A stretch of DNA of 64,000 nt from Setaria digitata (Eukaryota > Nematoda > Chromadorea > Rhabditida > Setariidae): assembly GCA_003640385.1 (NCBI GenBank), contig RCAB01000087.1:1-64000 (forward strand). Direction: 5' to 3'. Shown here one piece after another: positions 28,601 to 40,691 of the stretch; position 1 is the stretch's first letter, and the number at the start of each line of letters is the position of its first letter. The notes under the pieces were generated by a model. It worked only from the letters and a program-made list of their open reading frames with translations, was not told where the DNA came from and did not search any database. Both the position numbers and the translations under genes were made by a program.

Positions 28601-30706
28601 TATTAGCATTTTTCTTTTTTATCGTTCAGTTATTTGAATGGATTGCTTGCTTTTCTGGACAAATTAAACTAACGGTGCAAATAAGACTTTTGGGCAACTT
28701 TATTTGTTCAGTTTTTGTTATTATTCTCCGCCGAAAACGTTTAAGGGGTTAAGTTCCTTCAAGAGTTTTTCATAATCATTTAGGCTTGAAGTCAGATATG
28801 TATGGAGGCTAATTTCCTAATCATTTTTTCTTGGCTGCAAAAAAGGAACAGATTTCGGTTTCTAAAAAAAGCTTTTGAGACAAAACTTAAAAAATGCAGT
28901 TGTCGTAGCAGTTGTATAGAATTTTTGCGTGAATGCTGTGGACTACAGGCTCCCTAAGTAAATTTCATTAGCGTCTAGAAAGGAACAATAATTCCTTCCT
29001 TTTTGCCTGAATATTTCTTGTGTGTTCATAGAAGAATCATACTTTTTTTTTCATTCGGGCACAAATTTTTAGTTCTTTTTACCAAAGGATGAACTAATTT
29101 ATGGACTGCTTCATATTTTCAAAAATTCGGCTCACTAAAGCGTGAAATTATTAGCCAATTTTGAATCGTACGAAGAACAATTTCCTAGAACAAATTCAAC
29201 TTTGACTTGATGTAATAATTTACTTGATGAGTTTTCCTCTAATATTAGAAAAATTTTCCACTCAATTATCGAATAAAATTCACCAACAAATGAGATTGGT
29301 CTCTGAAACATCAGCTGCAACATTGTTTGAGTTATTAATACCTGCTATTTTTTCCTTTCATTTGTATTTTCTGATAAACTTTTTTCTTTTGAATAGAGGC
29401 ATACCCTATTGCTTATTTTATCTTTGTCAATCTTTTCCCTCAACTGTTATTTTCATTTTCAATCCAATTTTGCGAAATAAGGGGAATTAGAATAAACATG
29501 AAGTAAAGCAGTTGATAATTTGAAGCGCTTTCTTCATAATGTTTTGTATTTTAGTCTTTGAGATTTATAATTTTGTATTTTGAGATTCTTATACGAGAGA
29601 CAAGAAAATATAACGGGAATATCTATCGTTTTATTCTTGATGCTTTCGTTTGTCCTATTAGTTAGCCTGGTAATGCGAGAGGTTTTTCTTTCTTAACAGG
29701 TTAAATACTCTTTATGTATTCGTACTTTTTATTCCCATCTGCTTACTCTTACAAGTAATTATCATCGATTTGTCCTCCTTTTTAAATTATTTGTTGCGAA
29801 GAAAGACACACTGATAACTATTATGAGGTAGAGAGAGGGAGGACGGGAAAGGGATGCTACTATTGGTGAGTTTATTTGTTAGCTAATTAACATTGTCTGC
29901 CAATTTATGTCAAGTTATAGGCATTGTTGAACTCGAAATTTAGCATGTTGAATTCTGTGACACGCTGAGGAAGTATGAGGCGAAGAAATGCAAGAGATCC
30001 ATTTGTCCTGAGGAAGGTAGCCTCTCGTTCTCGATCATATACTGAGAGATTTCACTTTAGTAAGCTCAGTGGCAAAAAGATAACTGGACATACCAGCTTA
30101 GACATTGCCAATGGTTGGAAGAGTCTGGCTGGCGCAAAATGCTGCGACACATTTTGGTGGATCGTCAGTTTCACTGTTTATCACTCCATGTACTTAACTG
30201 AAGATTCACTGTAAAAGGCAAAGCACTAATTTTCTTAATCTTGTGATTTTATAATGAGATATAAATTTAAAAATGTGAGAAGGCATGTTTTAAACTTTAA
30301 TTTTAGGTTTTTCCTTCGAAATTACAACAAAGCATGAAATGCAAGATTTTGACAATGCTTCAGTTATATTCATTCAATTTTTTTTTTGCATCAAGCATAA
30401 GCAAGGATGTGCTAATTTCTTGCTACGTTATCGTTCATTTATTTTTCAGATGGACTCACATAATTTATAATTACTTTTATGGAAATTTTCTGCTAAGATA
30501 AACGATTTTGGAAGTTTTTGGGACTGAATTTTCGAAGCTGATCTGTAAATTATGGGAGACCTCGTAAGAAAGCAGAACTTCAGTAATTAAACAGAATATT
30601 TTGCTTAATTAGTGCTGCAGCAACTGAGCTACAGCAAAAGGAATCGCTCAAGAGATACCAGCGATAAATTGGCACCACTGATACTTGATGTCCACATTGA
30701 TCATCG
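25700..30706. other. Five kilobases of apparently non-coding sequence
   Basis: AT-rich sequence with scattered short frames, including 61 codons at 27096 (+), 88 codons at 29224 (+) and 79 codons at 29975 (+). None has matched splice sites plus recognisable protein character. I see no RNA gene or mobile element. Confidence 0.4.
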
Positions 30707-31877
30707 ATGATTTCCTATTTTGCACCTATCTTTCTGCCGCTTAATCTGCCAGCTTTGATCCTTATTCTCCATTACTATTTCCATTCGGGTACTGTCTTTG
30801 TGGAAGCAATCAGGTGTTATTCCTGTGCAAATGATTTTATTGTCTGGCACTGGCGGCATTTCTTTCTGAAACGAAATTACGGCATCACAGCGAGTGACCA
30901 GAATTGCGGGAAACCTGATTACACAGCTGAAATAACTCAGCTTTGTCCTTCTACCTGTTTCATCATGTACCTCAATGGCACTAATCGACGTAATGGAGTG
31001 ACTACTGTGCTTGGTATGAACATCGACATTTTCTTGATGACAGCATGACTAGTAAGAGGCATTTGATTATTGACTATTAAATTAACTTTTGAAACTGTCG
31101 CTACATGGTTCAGTTTCCTCTAATGCCAACTCATAACTGATCGGTTTATGAGTTCGATAACATTTCTGCAAAGGACTTAAAGAACTTCCAGAAGTGAGCA
31201 AGTCCGGACTATGTTAAAGTTCATCAACTGCTACCATTATAGGCTTTGTGAGAGGTTGTTCATCGCAGTTCCTAACTAACGATCAGCATTCGCAACTTGG
31301 ACTTGGCCCACACTCACGAATTTCACAAATCGGCAATTATTTGTCATCTGAATTCGATATGGTAAATCTGAAATAATTATTCTTTTAAACTTAAATAGTC
31401 TTTAGTTTTATGGTTAAATTTATGCTAAAATACGATTTCACAACAATTGTTTAAAACTTTCTTACACTGGATTTCAATTTCACTCATAATTGGAAGCTAA
31501 CGTTAAGGCTTAATTTGTGTCGGAATTATTTAATCCTTTTTGCTATTTCTACAAAATCTCATTTTCTAAAAAGAAATAAAAGACATAAATTATTCATCTA
31601 GAACAAGATCATAACCAATGCTGGAAAGTTTTATTTAGTTAATTAAAAATTGAATTGAAATATAATCTTTCAGTTTGACATAACGGAACATTGGTGCTTC
31701 TGTGCCAGTGATCAGTGTAATGAAAAAAGCTGCTACAACTCAAACTCATATTCCGGATTTACATCGAAACGACGCCAACACTTTTTTGATAAATATTTTT
31801 CTACGGATGCTTCTGATCAAGTCAACTTAAGCTACTATTTAATCATTTACTTCATATTAGCAAGTTACTTGATTTGA
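30707..31877 (+). CDS. Ly6/uPAR-fold secreted protein, ODR-2/HOT type (three exons, 209 aa)
   Basis: Exons 30707-31013, 31243-31361 and 31674-31877 join in phases 1 and 0 and end at TGA. An N-terminal hydrophobic stretch (PLNLPALILILHYYF) can serve as signal peptide. The mature part opens EAIRCYSCAND, the Ly6 start, with an aromatic-rich segment (VWHWRHFF) seen in nematode ODR-2/HOT proteins, spaced cysteines (QNCGKP, TQLCPSTCF, VRGCSS) and the diagnostic late cluster WCFCASDQCNE. The last 16 residues are hydrophobic (YYLIIYFILASYLI), fitting a GPI-anchor signal. In C. elegans ODR-2 is a GPI-linked neuronal protein needed for odour responses, and related Ly6 proteins tune channels and receptors. 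The start codon is the first Met of the open exon; a further 5' exon is possible. Confidence 0.8.
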
Positions 31878-33673
31878 TAAATAACTTATTATATTTCTTG
31901 CTTTTTGATATTACATTGCTCGCTTATTCTGTTGTCAAAAGATTTCATGACTGGCTTCTTAATCTTGATAACACTCTTACTTCAGATAAGGCCCACTAAT
32001 TACTAATCATGCTAAGTTCAACTTCGGCGAACTATGCGTTTCTGCGTTGAAGAATTCACATCTTCATTCTTCAGTAACTACGCTTGTATGTTTTTACATA
32101 GTTTAAATTTTGTTGCAGTGGTAAAATTACTCTCCAGTAGTTAATTTTATTCAACAACGAAACAAAAAAAGTGAGCAGATTTCAATCCCTCTATTTATAG
32201 TTATAGTTATTCGCAAAGGCAAGTTTAAGATTGCTCTTTCAAAGTTTAAAATGCTCCGCAAAAATTCATGCACACGTCTGTCAATTTACTTAATACCTGA
32301 ATAATTAAGCTGTACGCCATTAATTCCGAATGTTTTATCAGCTGACCCTGTTTATCCAACTTTCAGGTCAATTTACAGAACACATTAAACCGAAGAATAT
32401 TCATTTAAAGAAAAGAACATATTTCTAGATTTTTGCTGAATGCGCAGCATACATAATTTAGATATAGTACTAATATTGATAATCCTTGCTACTATATTTA
32501 AGAAATAAAAATTTACTGAGAAATTCATTCTGAGATATTAAATGTATGGCATGGATGCAACGGATTTTATGACAACCACATACACTACCATTCCTGCATA
32601 TAACTTAATTTTCAGTAAAACAGTTTCAAAGCAAATCTCTTTTTCTCGTATTCTGCTTTCTTTGCAATTCATTAGTATCTTCCAGCAAACTTTATTTCTT
32701 CGGAAAACGACCATGTTTTGGGGAATTGCAACCACGAAATGTCAAACCCACTCCTTTTAGCACAGGAATTTGACAACATTTGAAATTTCAGTCGAGTTTT
32801 AGAAAAAAAGTTTCTCAGTTAAAGTGGAATTAACACGACAATTCACACTCAATTCACACATTTATATAGCATTATTCACAAATTAAGGAATTAACAACCA
32901 GTGAGCTAAATGTAAAAGAACAATGAACAGCTTTTTTTTAAAAAAAAAAGAAGTGAATTTTTATTTTTTTTTAAATATTGAAATACTTTTGTTTTGAAAA
33001 TCAGGCATACACTTTTCAGAATTGCAAGCCAAAAGTTCCTGACGTTTTAATGCTTTCGAATAACGGATTCTGGTAACAAAATACTATAATTTAAAAATGG
33101 AAATGACAACACTTAAACTAAAAGGAGGAAAATGGAGAAGAAATAGAAAAATCAGCCCTGGTCATTTCTACCCCAGACATTTACAGTAAATTAAGGAATG
33201 ATTTAAAATGTTCTGCTCCTCTTGTTTTGTAAAAATAATAGTGTCATTAAATATTTATTCTAGAAAGTATTGAGTTTAGAAAGTGAAGCGTTGAAAATTG
33301 TTGAAACAATTGCAAGTTTCAAATAAATAATATTATCAAAGGCACAATGATAAAAAAGAATATCTCTATCTCTGAATTACGCTTAATTTGAAAAGCCTTT
33401 GGTTTTCAAATAAGAATTTAAAACTGAAGAGTTGCCTGAAAGGAATATTTAAGGTATAAGCATTACCAACAACGCCATTACCAGTTTCAGCGGAACACAA
33501 TCATTTTGTAGCTCCTGCATCGCTTAAACTGACGTGATTAAATGGTGCTTGTTTACTTAGCTTGATAAGTAAGTTAGTATGGAGAACTTATTGCAAGACT
33601 TCTATATAAAATTATACTGTATTATAAGGAAATATCCCAATCGATTAAAATATTTGTTTCCCCCTAAGTCTTA
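31878..33673. other. Gap between the convergent Ly6 and EAG genes
   Basis: AT-rich, with no supported gene. TTTATT at 33254-33259 (AATAAA on the minus strand) is a possible EAG poly(A) signal, about 415 bases past its stop. Confidence 0.4.
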
Positions 33674-36600
33674 TCAAATACGCTTTAATTTAGGTGGAGT
33701 CAAACTACCATCCACTGTTTCATCTTCGACATATATCGAAGGAGCGAAATCTGAAGTTGATTTCTGCAATTCCCAGTTCCCATCATCAATCCCAAGCTCT
33801 TGCAGTGGCGGGATGTAGACTGGCAACTGAGACTTCAATTCAGGATGTCGTGGTGAATTAAATGACGCAAATGGATGTGCAACTGTTCGACTTCTGGAAC
33901 CCGGCGCTATCGTCGCAGGAAATGTTAACTTCTGTTCGCTTGAAACTTTCTCATCGCTGTCTGATCTAGCACTGTTCATCCGATCACTTCCTATATTGCA
34001 GGAAAGTTCTCATCGCCATTAGATTTCCAAGTTTTCTGACATTGCACATTACATTTAAGCATGCCATTAGCAGTTCAGAAGAGTAAGCATGCTAAGAGAA
34101 ATGAGAAACAAAGAAAGAAATTAGTTTACACTAAAATTGGCTCTAATGTTTATAGAAATTTTGTTGCTTCATTGCGAACGCTAAATAAAAGATGCGTTTA
34201 ACATACCTCCAGCAGAGTGATATAATCCGAAAACTAGTTTTTCCAAATTCTCCAGTTTATGAGAGATATGATCAACTGCATGCAATTTCATCTCTATGCG
34301 CTCGAAGCATGTCTTCATTTCAGGTAGCAGTACATTTAATTTCTTAAGTGACATTATTTCAAGAAAGTAAGGAAATTCAACTAGTGAGTTGACAAGTGAG
34401 CAACATAGAATGCAAATAACAAGTCAGTCAGAGATCAGTAAAAACTTGCAGATAGTTGAACAATTCTGAATAATTCAGGCTTCTATTTGTTTTATTTTGA
34501 ATTACTCAAAAAAGTTTATCACAAAGAACTTAAGAGAAGTAAAATATCGTTAAATTTGATGAAAAACTTACAATTTCATCAGTGTTTCGCCGAATATCTA
34601 AACTCAGACCTTCCTCCTGCAATTTATCCATCAAAACAGTAGCTGTACTTACTTCCGATAATCTTGACCTAACTTGCTGATGCAACTGCTGTGCCCCATT
34701 AATATGATTTCCGGTAATATCATAGCTCAACGAAGTTGATAAATGTCGGGAATCCACTCGCTTAATGTCCTAAAAGTTTGGAAAATCTGTATGGTAGTTT
34801 CGATGCTCAGACTTATAAAGGTATTGTGTTTTCTCGGTATCTCTAAGCGAACAACCAACCCTTTCGAGATCAGCGAAGATCTGTGAGGGAAATATTCGTG
34901 TGCCATATCTTTCCCTCATTCGAAATAATAGCTTCCGTACAGGATGCTCTGCTGGTACTGTAAGCTTCTCGTTTTTACGTCTTTCATCTAGTTCTTTTTC
35001 TCTTTTCACATCAACCACTTTACGAAACTTTAACTGAAATATACAGATTCCAAAAAAGGCTAAAAAATGATTAAGTATTTTGATGAAGCAAGAATCAAAA
35101 AGTCTAAGCACCCGATGAGTGAGGTTGTAAGTTAACACCAAATTACGCGCAAAGGAATTCGCGAATGCCTTATAGAAATCAAGTACCTGAAAAAGATTCC
35201 TTGAAAAATAGCATTTAGTAAGCAAAAAAATATTTTTATTTAAAGAAAAAAAGAACTCATTTAAAAAAATATTTTTAAAGTTCAGCTGAGAAACTGTTAC
35301 AAGAAATTTCCCATGTTATTTAAAATAATTTTTTGAAAGTTTAGCCTTTCATTTAATATAATTTGTTCTTGGTTAACATTTAAGACTACACTATAAAAAG
35401 ACATAATTGCTCGCAATAACTTCAAAAGCTTTGGAAAAAATGAGTTTCTTTTTTTTTTTTTGATTTTAATAAGCTTCTGCTGAAATATATCCAATTCTCC
35501 ATAACCTCCATAAGTTTGTTCTTTTTAATTGAATGTAAATCAGTATAAGTAAGGGCTCGCACATTAGCAGCACTTTGGCCAGTTCCAAGTTGCTTCCAAA
35601 ACTCATCACCGAATACATCACCCTTTCCTGAAAGTTTGCTAAGCGAAATTTGGAAAAAGAATTGGCATTAGCAATGAAAAATATAAGCAATAGCAATTAG
35701 CTTCTACAAATTAGCATAACCACACCTAGGATGGCCACAACTTCATCATCCTGCATTACCTCAAGCGACCCAGACACGACAAACCATAGCGCATCGACCG
35801 ATTCTCCCGTGTGATAAATCAAATCACCAGGAGCTGCATGATTGCTCTATAAGTAGCAATGAGTAGAATAAGTTGTCTTATTAACTTATAGACTGTTCAT
35901 CAGAAGTAAATCAATGCATGGATTCTAAAATACTTCATTTAGTCAGTCAACGTTGTCGTAACCATATAAGCTTCTTGCCAAAATTTCACTGTTTCACAGT
36001 CAACAGTCTTTCTAACGTTCGCAGATGTCTTGCAATTCAAACACTCTGTCTTATGAAAAGTATTCTGGATGAATTACTTAGCGGATGATTCCTCTTTAAA
36101 CTTCAGAAGAAAAAAATGTACTTCTAGATGCATGGCGAATTGTCGAAGACAGCCATCAGAAGCAAGCCGAAAACAAGCATGTTCGTTGAACACCTTTCTG
36201 TTCAGGTGCACACAAATATCTGCTTTCATATCTTTCGGACAGTAGCTGAGTACCTTAGGTGATTTCGTTTCAAAGAAATGAATCAAATTCTAAGGCATGC
36301 ATACGACGTTTTAAATTTTATTGATTTAAATCACTTTTCATTCTATTTTCAAATGTTTTAAATAAGGCACAGAAAATTACTTCTTATCTGTGTTCAAAAA
36401 TACTTTAATACTGAATTTTGGAAAAACTCCTTCGGAGACATTCCATTTCTCTCCATTTCTTTTAAAAATTTTGCGAAAAAAGCAGAAGAGACCTTCGAAG
36501 TATCGATCCCTTTAGTTATAGCCCATGTGCTAACCACATAGTCCATTACCCGTTCAGCAAGCTCATTCGGTACTTCTTGCAATTTGATAAATTCACGCAC

Positions 36601-39600
36601 ATTTGCTATCATATCATGGTATCTGAAAGAAAATCCTAAACTAAGTTTGCAACAACTGAAAGACTAATTCTTTCAGAAGGATCCGTTTACTGTAGATTGA
36701 CAGTACTGTAGCACTGACTTGATCATCGACACGAACCTTATAGTGGCAGATGTCATTTGCTGTATGATATTGGTCATATGGCCAAATATGGCTGCATAAA
36801 GAAGTGCAGCGATGATCATCATGCACACACCGAATACCTTCTCATTATCAGTTGTGGATGCTATGTTGCCAAAGCCGACCGTTGATAAGCAAGACATCGT
36901 GAAATACAGCGCTGTAAACGGACCCAATACAATTTCTTTCTCTTCGTGCATTTAAATTGTCAAGTCCAAAAATCTCTTTCCTCAAGAGTAGAGAATGATA
37001 ATAGGTGGTGTAAGACAGTGATATCATAACAGATACGAAAAAAATGCTCTCTTACCACTAATGTAAGCAGAACTTCGCTGAGGTCCACCAACCAACCTCA
37101 TCCTATCCTTGAATGTATAATTAAAAGGTGAATTCAATTCTTTCGATAGTTTTGTTAACCATCCTTCAGGCATTGTTGGCGACAGGAACTAAAAAGTCCA
37201 GTATTTTGACATTCACACGAAAGTTTTGGATCTTGAACATCTGACTCTCGAGAAACATGAACTTGTTATATCAGCTGTTGAAAAGAAAGGATGGGACGAT
37301 ACGATGCAGCATTCAATATACTTGCAGCTTCTCATCATTTTGAAGAAATGTAGGAAACTATACCTTAATCTTAACTTCGTACTCGCCGATGGAGAACCAC
37401 ACGCAGGCCAGCCAGTGAGCAACAAGCACGTAAGCACACAAAAGTAGAAGTAATGTTGCTGCGCCGTATTCTAAGTAGTTGTCAAGCTTGCGAGCCACAC
37501 GTCCGAGTCGAAGCAAACGTACGACTTTTAACGCACTTAGCAACGATCCCATCCTCTGTAAAGAACCACTGTTTTAGAAATCCATCGATAATATTCAAAA
37601 CTTCCTATTTTGTAAGTAAGTGGAATCTGCAGTGGTATCGCTCAGCGTAGAAACGAAAAACTTCCTGTAGCGGAAGGACTTCCAGAATTATTTAAAATGA
37701 AAGAAAACTTGCTTCATCATTGTGCTTAAACATGTAAAATATATCATATGGAAGGCAGGAAAGGAGGTCGATGAGAAACCAGGACTTAAAATAATTACAC
37801 CTAATTATGGTTGGATCGATTATAACCTGAAAAGTAAGCGAAAATTTTCATTGGTCCTGAATCCCGTTAATTGTGGTTACAAAATTTTGAAACTTTAAAA
37901 ACCTCAGTTATGTGATTAGCAGAATTAATGTTTCAACAGAGGTACTTCAACACTTATGTGGGAAAAAGCGCACATAAATGCATGGTTTCTGGGAAAATGT
38001 CTTCCTCCTCTCTTGTATTTTTTTACTTTTTTTTCAAAAAGTTTATTGGTTTAGACTACTTTTCGAATTTTCAATAGCTAACTTAAAACGTTGGATTTAA
38101 GAATTTGCCGGTTTTTTAAAATACGAGTTTGTTATATAAAATCTTATACTATTACGAGTAACCTGTTAGACTCTACTGCTAATGAAAAATTTAAATTTTT
38201 GATCTTCGAAATATATCTCCAAACAAAATGTTTAATCAGACTCTTTTTAGGTTGATCTAATCTATTCTTGAATTACATATAACTACATACAATCAAGACT
38301 TACTTCTCCACCGGGACCAACAAATGTTGTATGAAAATTTAGCAAAATGTCAGCAAAAAATATGACATCAACTATAGAATCCATGAGAGCTACCATATCA
38401 ATGATACCACGGGGTGGATGTTCCCGCGTCTGCAAGTAAACTTTGTTATTTTTATACTGATGCAATTTTTTGTTAAGGCCTTATTTTGTTAGCTAATTAG
38501 AAATAATGTGCTAGTGAAATTTCATAAAAAGAATTAAATGCTGAAATGCAGCCTGTAAATTCCTTTTCAACAATTACCATGGAAAAGCGGCAAAGAGCAC
38601 TTAGTTTGATTGAAGTTATGAATGGAAGCAACCTTAAAGGCAATATTATATGGTACCATAAAAGCAGTATAGAAAGTAAGTGCCAAAATAGACCAATCCC
38701 ATATTGTTTTAAATGTTGAATAATGCAATATAATATGTGGTGATGTTTTCGGTGTCTCCTGTCGGTACTGCGGCAGCAGGTCACCACCAAGGTTCATTAC
38801 CTGATAATACTGGGATATCTTTATTTTATTGACAGTAGTTTCAAATTATTTTTGAAGCCACTTATTATATAATTGCTATAAAAGAATTTATGCCTGTTTT
38901 ATAAGAAAAGGGATAGGAAGTTTGGGATATTGTGAAATCCACTGGGATTAATGAGTGAGTGAGTGTGTTGCATTATATTGTCGAGATATTTGAAAGAACT
39001 GAAACACTGTATTTTTAAAAGTGATAGAATGAATAAAAAAATGAATATACAGCAAGGACAAACTTTGATAACCTGGTTGAAGTTTGATGACGTTATGCTG
39101 GCTGTTTTATGAAGATCTTTCGTTTCAATCTGATTGAATTGCTGCCTGCTTTTTGCAATTCTTGCAATCTGCAGAATCCGAGAAAACCCTAAATAAAAGC
39201 TTCATTATTATCAGTTCAATGCCTAGGCATGGATTGCTAATATCTAAATTATCAAAATTTCTTCTTTCCTTAGATATCTATATAATTTTACAGCTACTCC
39301 AGCGGAGTCGAGTCTCCCATTAACACGAATATTCAATTTTTTTTTCTTTTTATATACTATTTTCAGGACTTAATTGATGTTTACTGAACTTCTTCACCTA
39401 TATATAAGGATTGAAGGTCTGTGAAACTAGCACCTGAATCTGTGCTCTCACCTTTATTGTTCTCATCATCAAGTGGCTGTTTAAGAGGCGTAATATCCCT
39501 GAACTGACATAAATATAACACCACCTGATTGCGATCATTCTTGATGGGCGCGATATGCACCAATAACCAAAGGGGACTTTCTGGAAAAATTTGTTGAACT

Positions 39601-40691
39601 CTCAATTCAAAGTGATAATCGTGATTCAACTTAGCAAGACTTTATCAAAGTCTGAATGAACTCTTTCTCTTGCAGCAGATTCATTTTTGTCAACTTCAAC
39701 TTTTCATCTGTTTTTTTTTTCAAAAAATTTAAATTCAGACTAATGTGTTAAAATGCCGTAGTTTAAAAAGTTTTCTGAAGGATCACTGTTTTTCTTGCAT
39801 AGGCCAATTTCTGTTTGCTCGTTTTGACATGAATCCAATGCATTTTGTATTTTCTTAACTGCTTCTGATCCACTGTAGTCCGCATGCATGAAGGAAAGTC
39901 TTGAAAATAAATGTTTATGAAGGGTAGACCTAAATTACATTATTTACAACTTGATCCATTTGATCTCATTCCTTGTCGTAAATTTCGAAAATGAACCAAC
40001 TGAAAATACTATGCGCAGAAAAGAAATCATAATGATATTATTATCATCATATCTGATAATTGTTTTATTATTTCCAAGCAAATAAAGCCATGGAATTACT
40101 CTTCAAACTCACGAGCAAGGTTTCTGCATAATTTCGGCCCTGGAATATCCTACCATTTTAGCAAAACCGTCGTTACAATATACAATCGGATATTCTACTA
40201 TTTGGGCGTTTGCCAGTATGAAGCTGGTATCTGTATAATTGCCATGTATTAAACTTTCGGAATTCTGTGAATTATTAGAAGGAAATGTTCAACTTTTAAT
40301 TAATTCATTACATTATTGTTTGCTGAACTGCGTCTTCTACTATTACTTCTTTTCTCTTACTCCAACTGCTATCATTCATTTCTAACTTTTTTACTAACAC
40401 GTTTTTAACGAAACATTTTAATTTTAACTCGACGGGCAAAAATACTAAATAGATTTCAGTCTAATTCAGGACTCTTATTATAATTAGCCTGATTAGATGG
40501 ATGCATGTGATGCTTTATTCTAAGGACTATGAAATAGCCGGCGACAGAAATATACTGAATAAGTTTAGACAAGAGCACTGAATAGTTCTGAACTTAGCGC
40601 AAACACACTGACCAGCGCTGTTGCAGCGCCTGATGACATTTTCAAGAAATGTATTCTGTGGAGCGACGAGTCCTCGTTTCGCCACCGGCAT
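33674..40691 (-). CDS. egl-2: EAG-family voltage-gated K+ channel (KCNH1/5, EGL-2 type; 20 exons, about 967 aa)
   Basis: Exons in transcript order: 40691-40613, 40264-40113, 39899-39787, 39580-39452, 39188-39073, 38800-38633, 38429-38304, 37826-37713, 37555-37364, 37188-37056, 36911-36737, 36622-36493, 36253-36122, 35846-35726, 35627-35506, 35186-35112, 35033-34860, 34769-34572, 34342-34207, 33990-33674. Order of domains: the EAG N-terminal cap ([19 protein letters not shown]), PAS ([19 protein letters not shown]), S1 to S4 with sensor [14 protein letters not shown]5, pore STVGFGNIA near residue 455, C-linker ([13 protein letters not shown]), CNBD-like fold ([13 protein letters not shown]) and a C-terminal coiled coil ([18 protein letters not shown]). 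[11 protein letters not shown] places it with EAG, not ERG or ELK. All phases fit except the exon 1 to 2 joint, where the best donor is phase 1 but exon 2 opens in phase 0. One intron starts with GC. The symbol is by homology to the C. elegans EAG channel. Confidence 0.95.
37711..37712 (-). other. Non-canonical GC splice donor in the EAG channel gene
   Basis: The exon ends GATGAA and the intron begins GCAAGT; the acceptor is TCTTTACAG. The joint [17 protein letters not shown] is phase 0 on both sides and enters S4 exactly as in EAG channels. The nearest GT is in the wrong phase. Confidence 0.85.
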
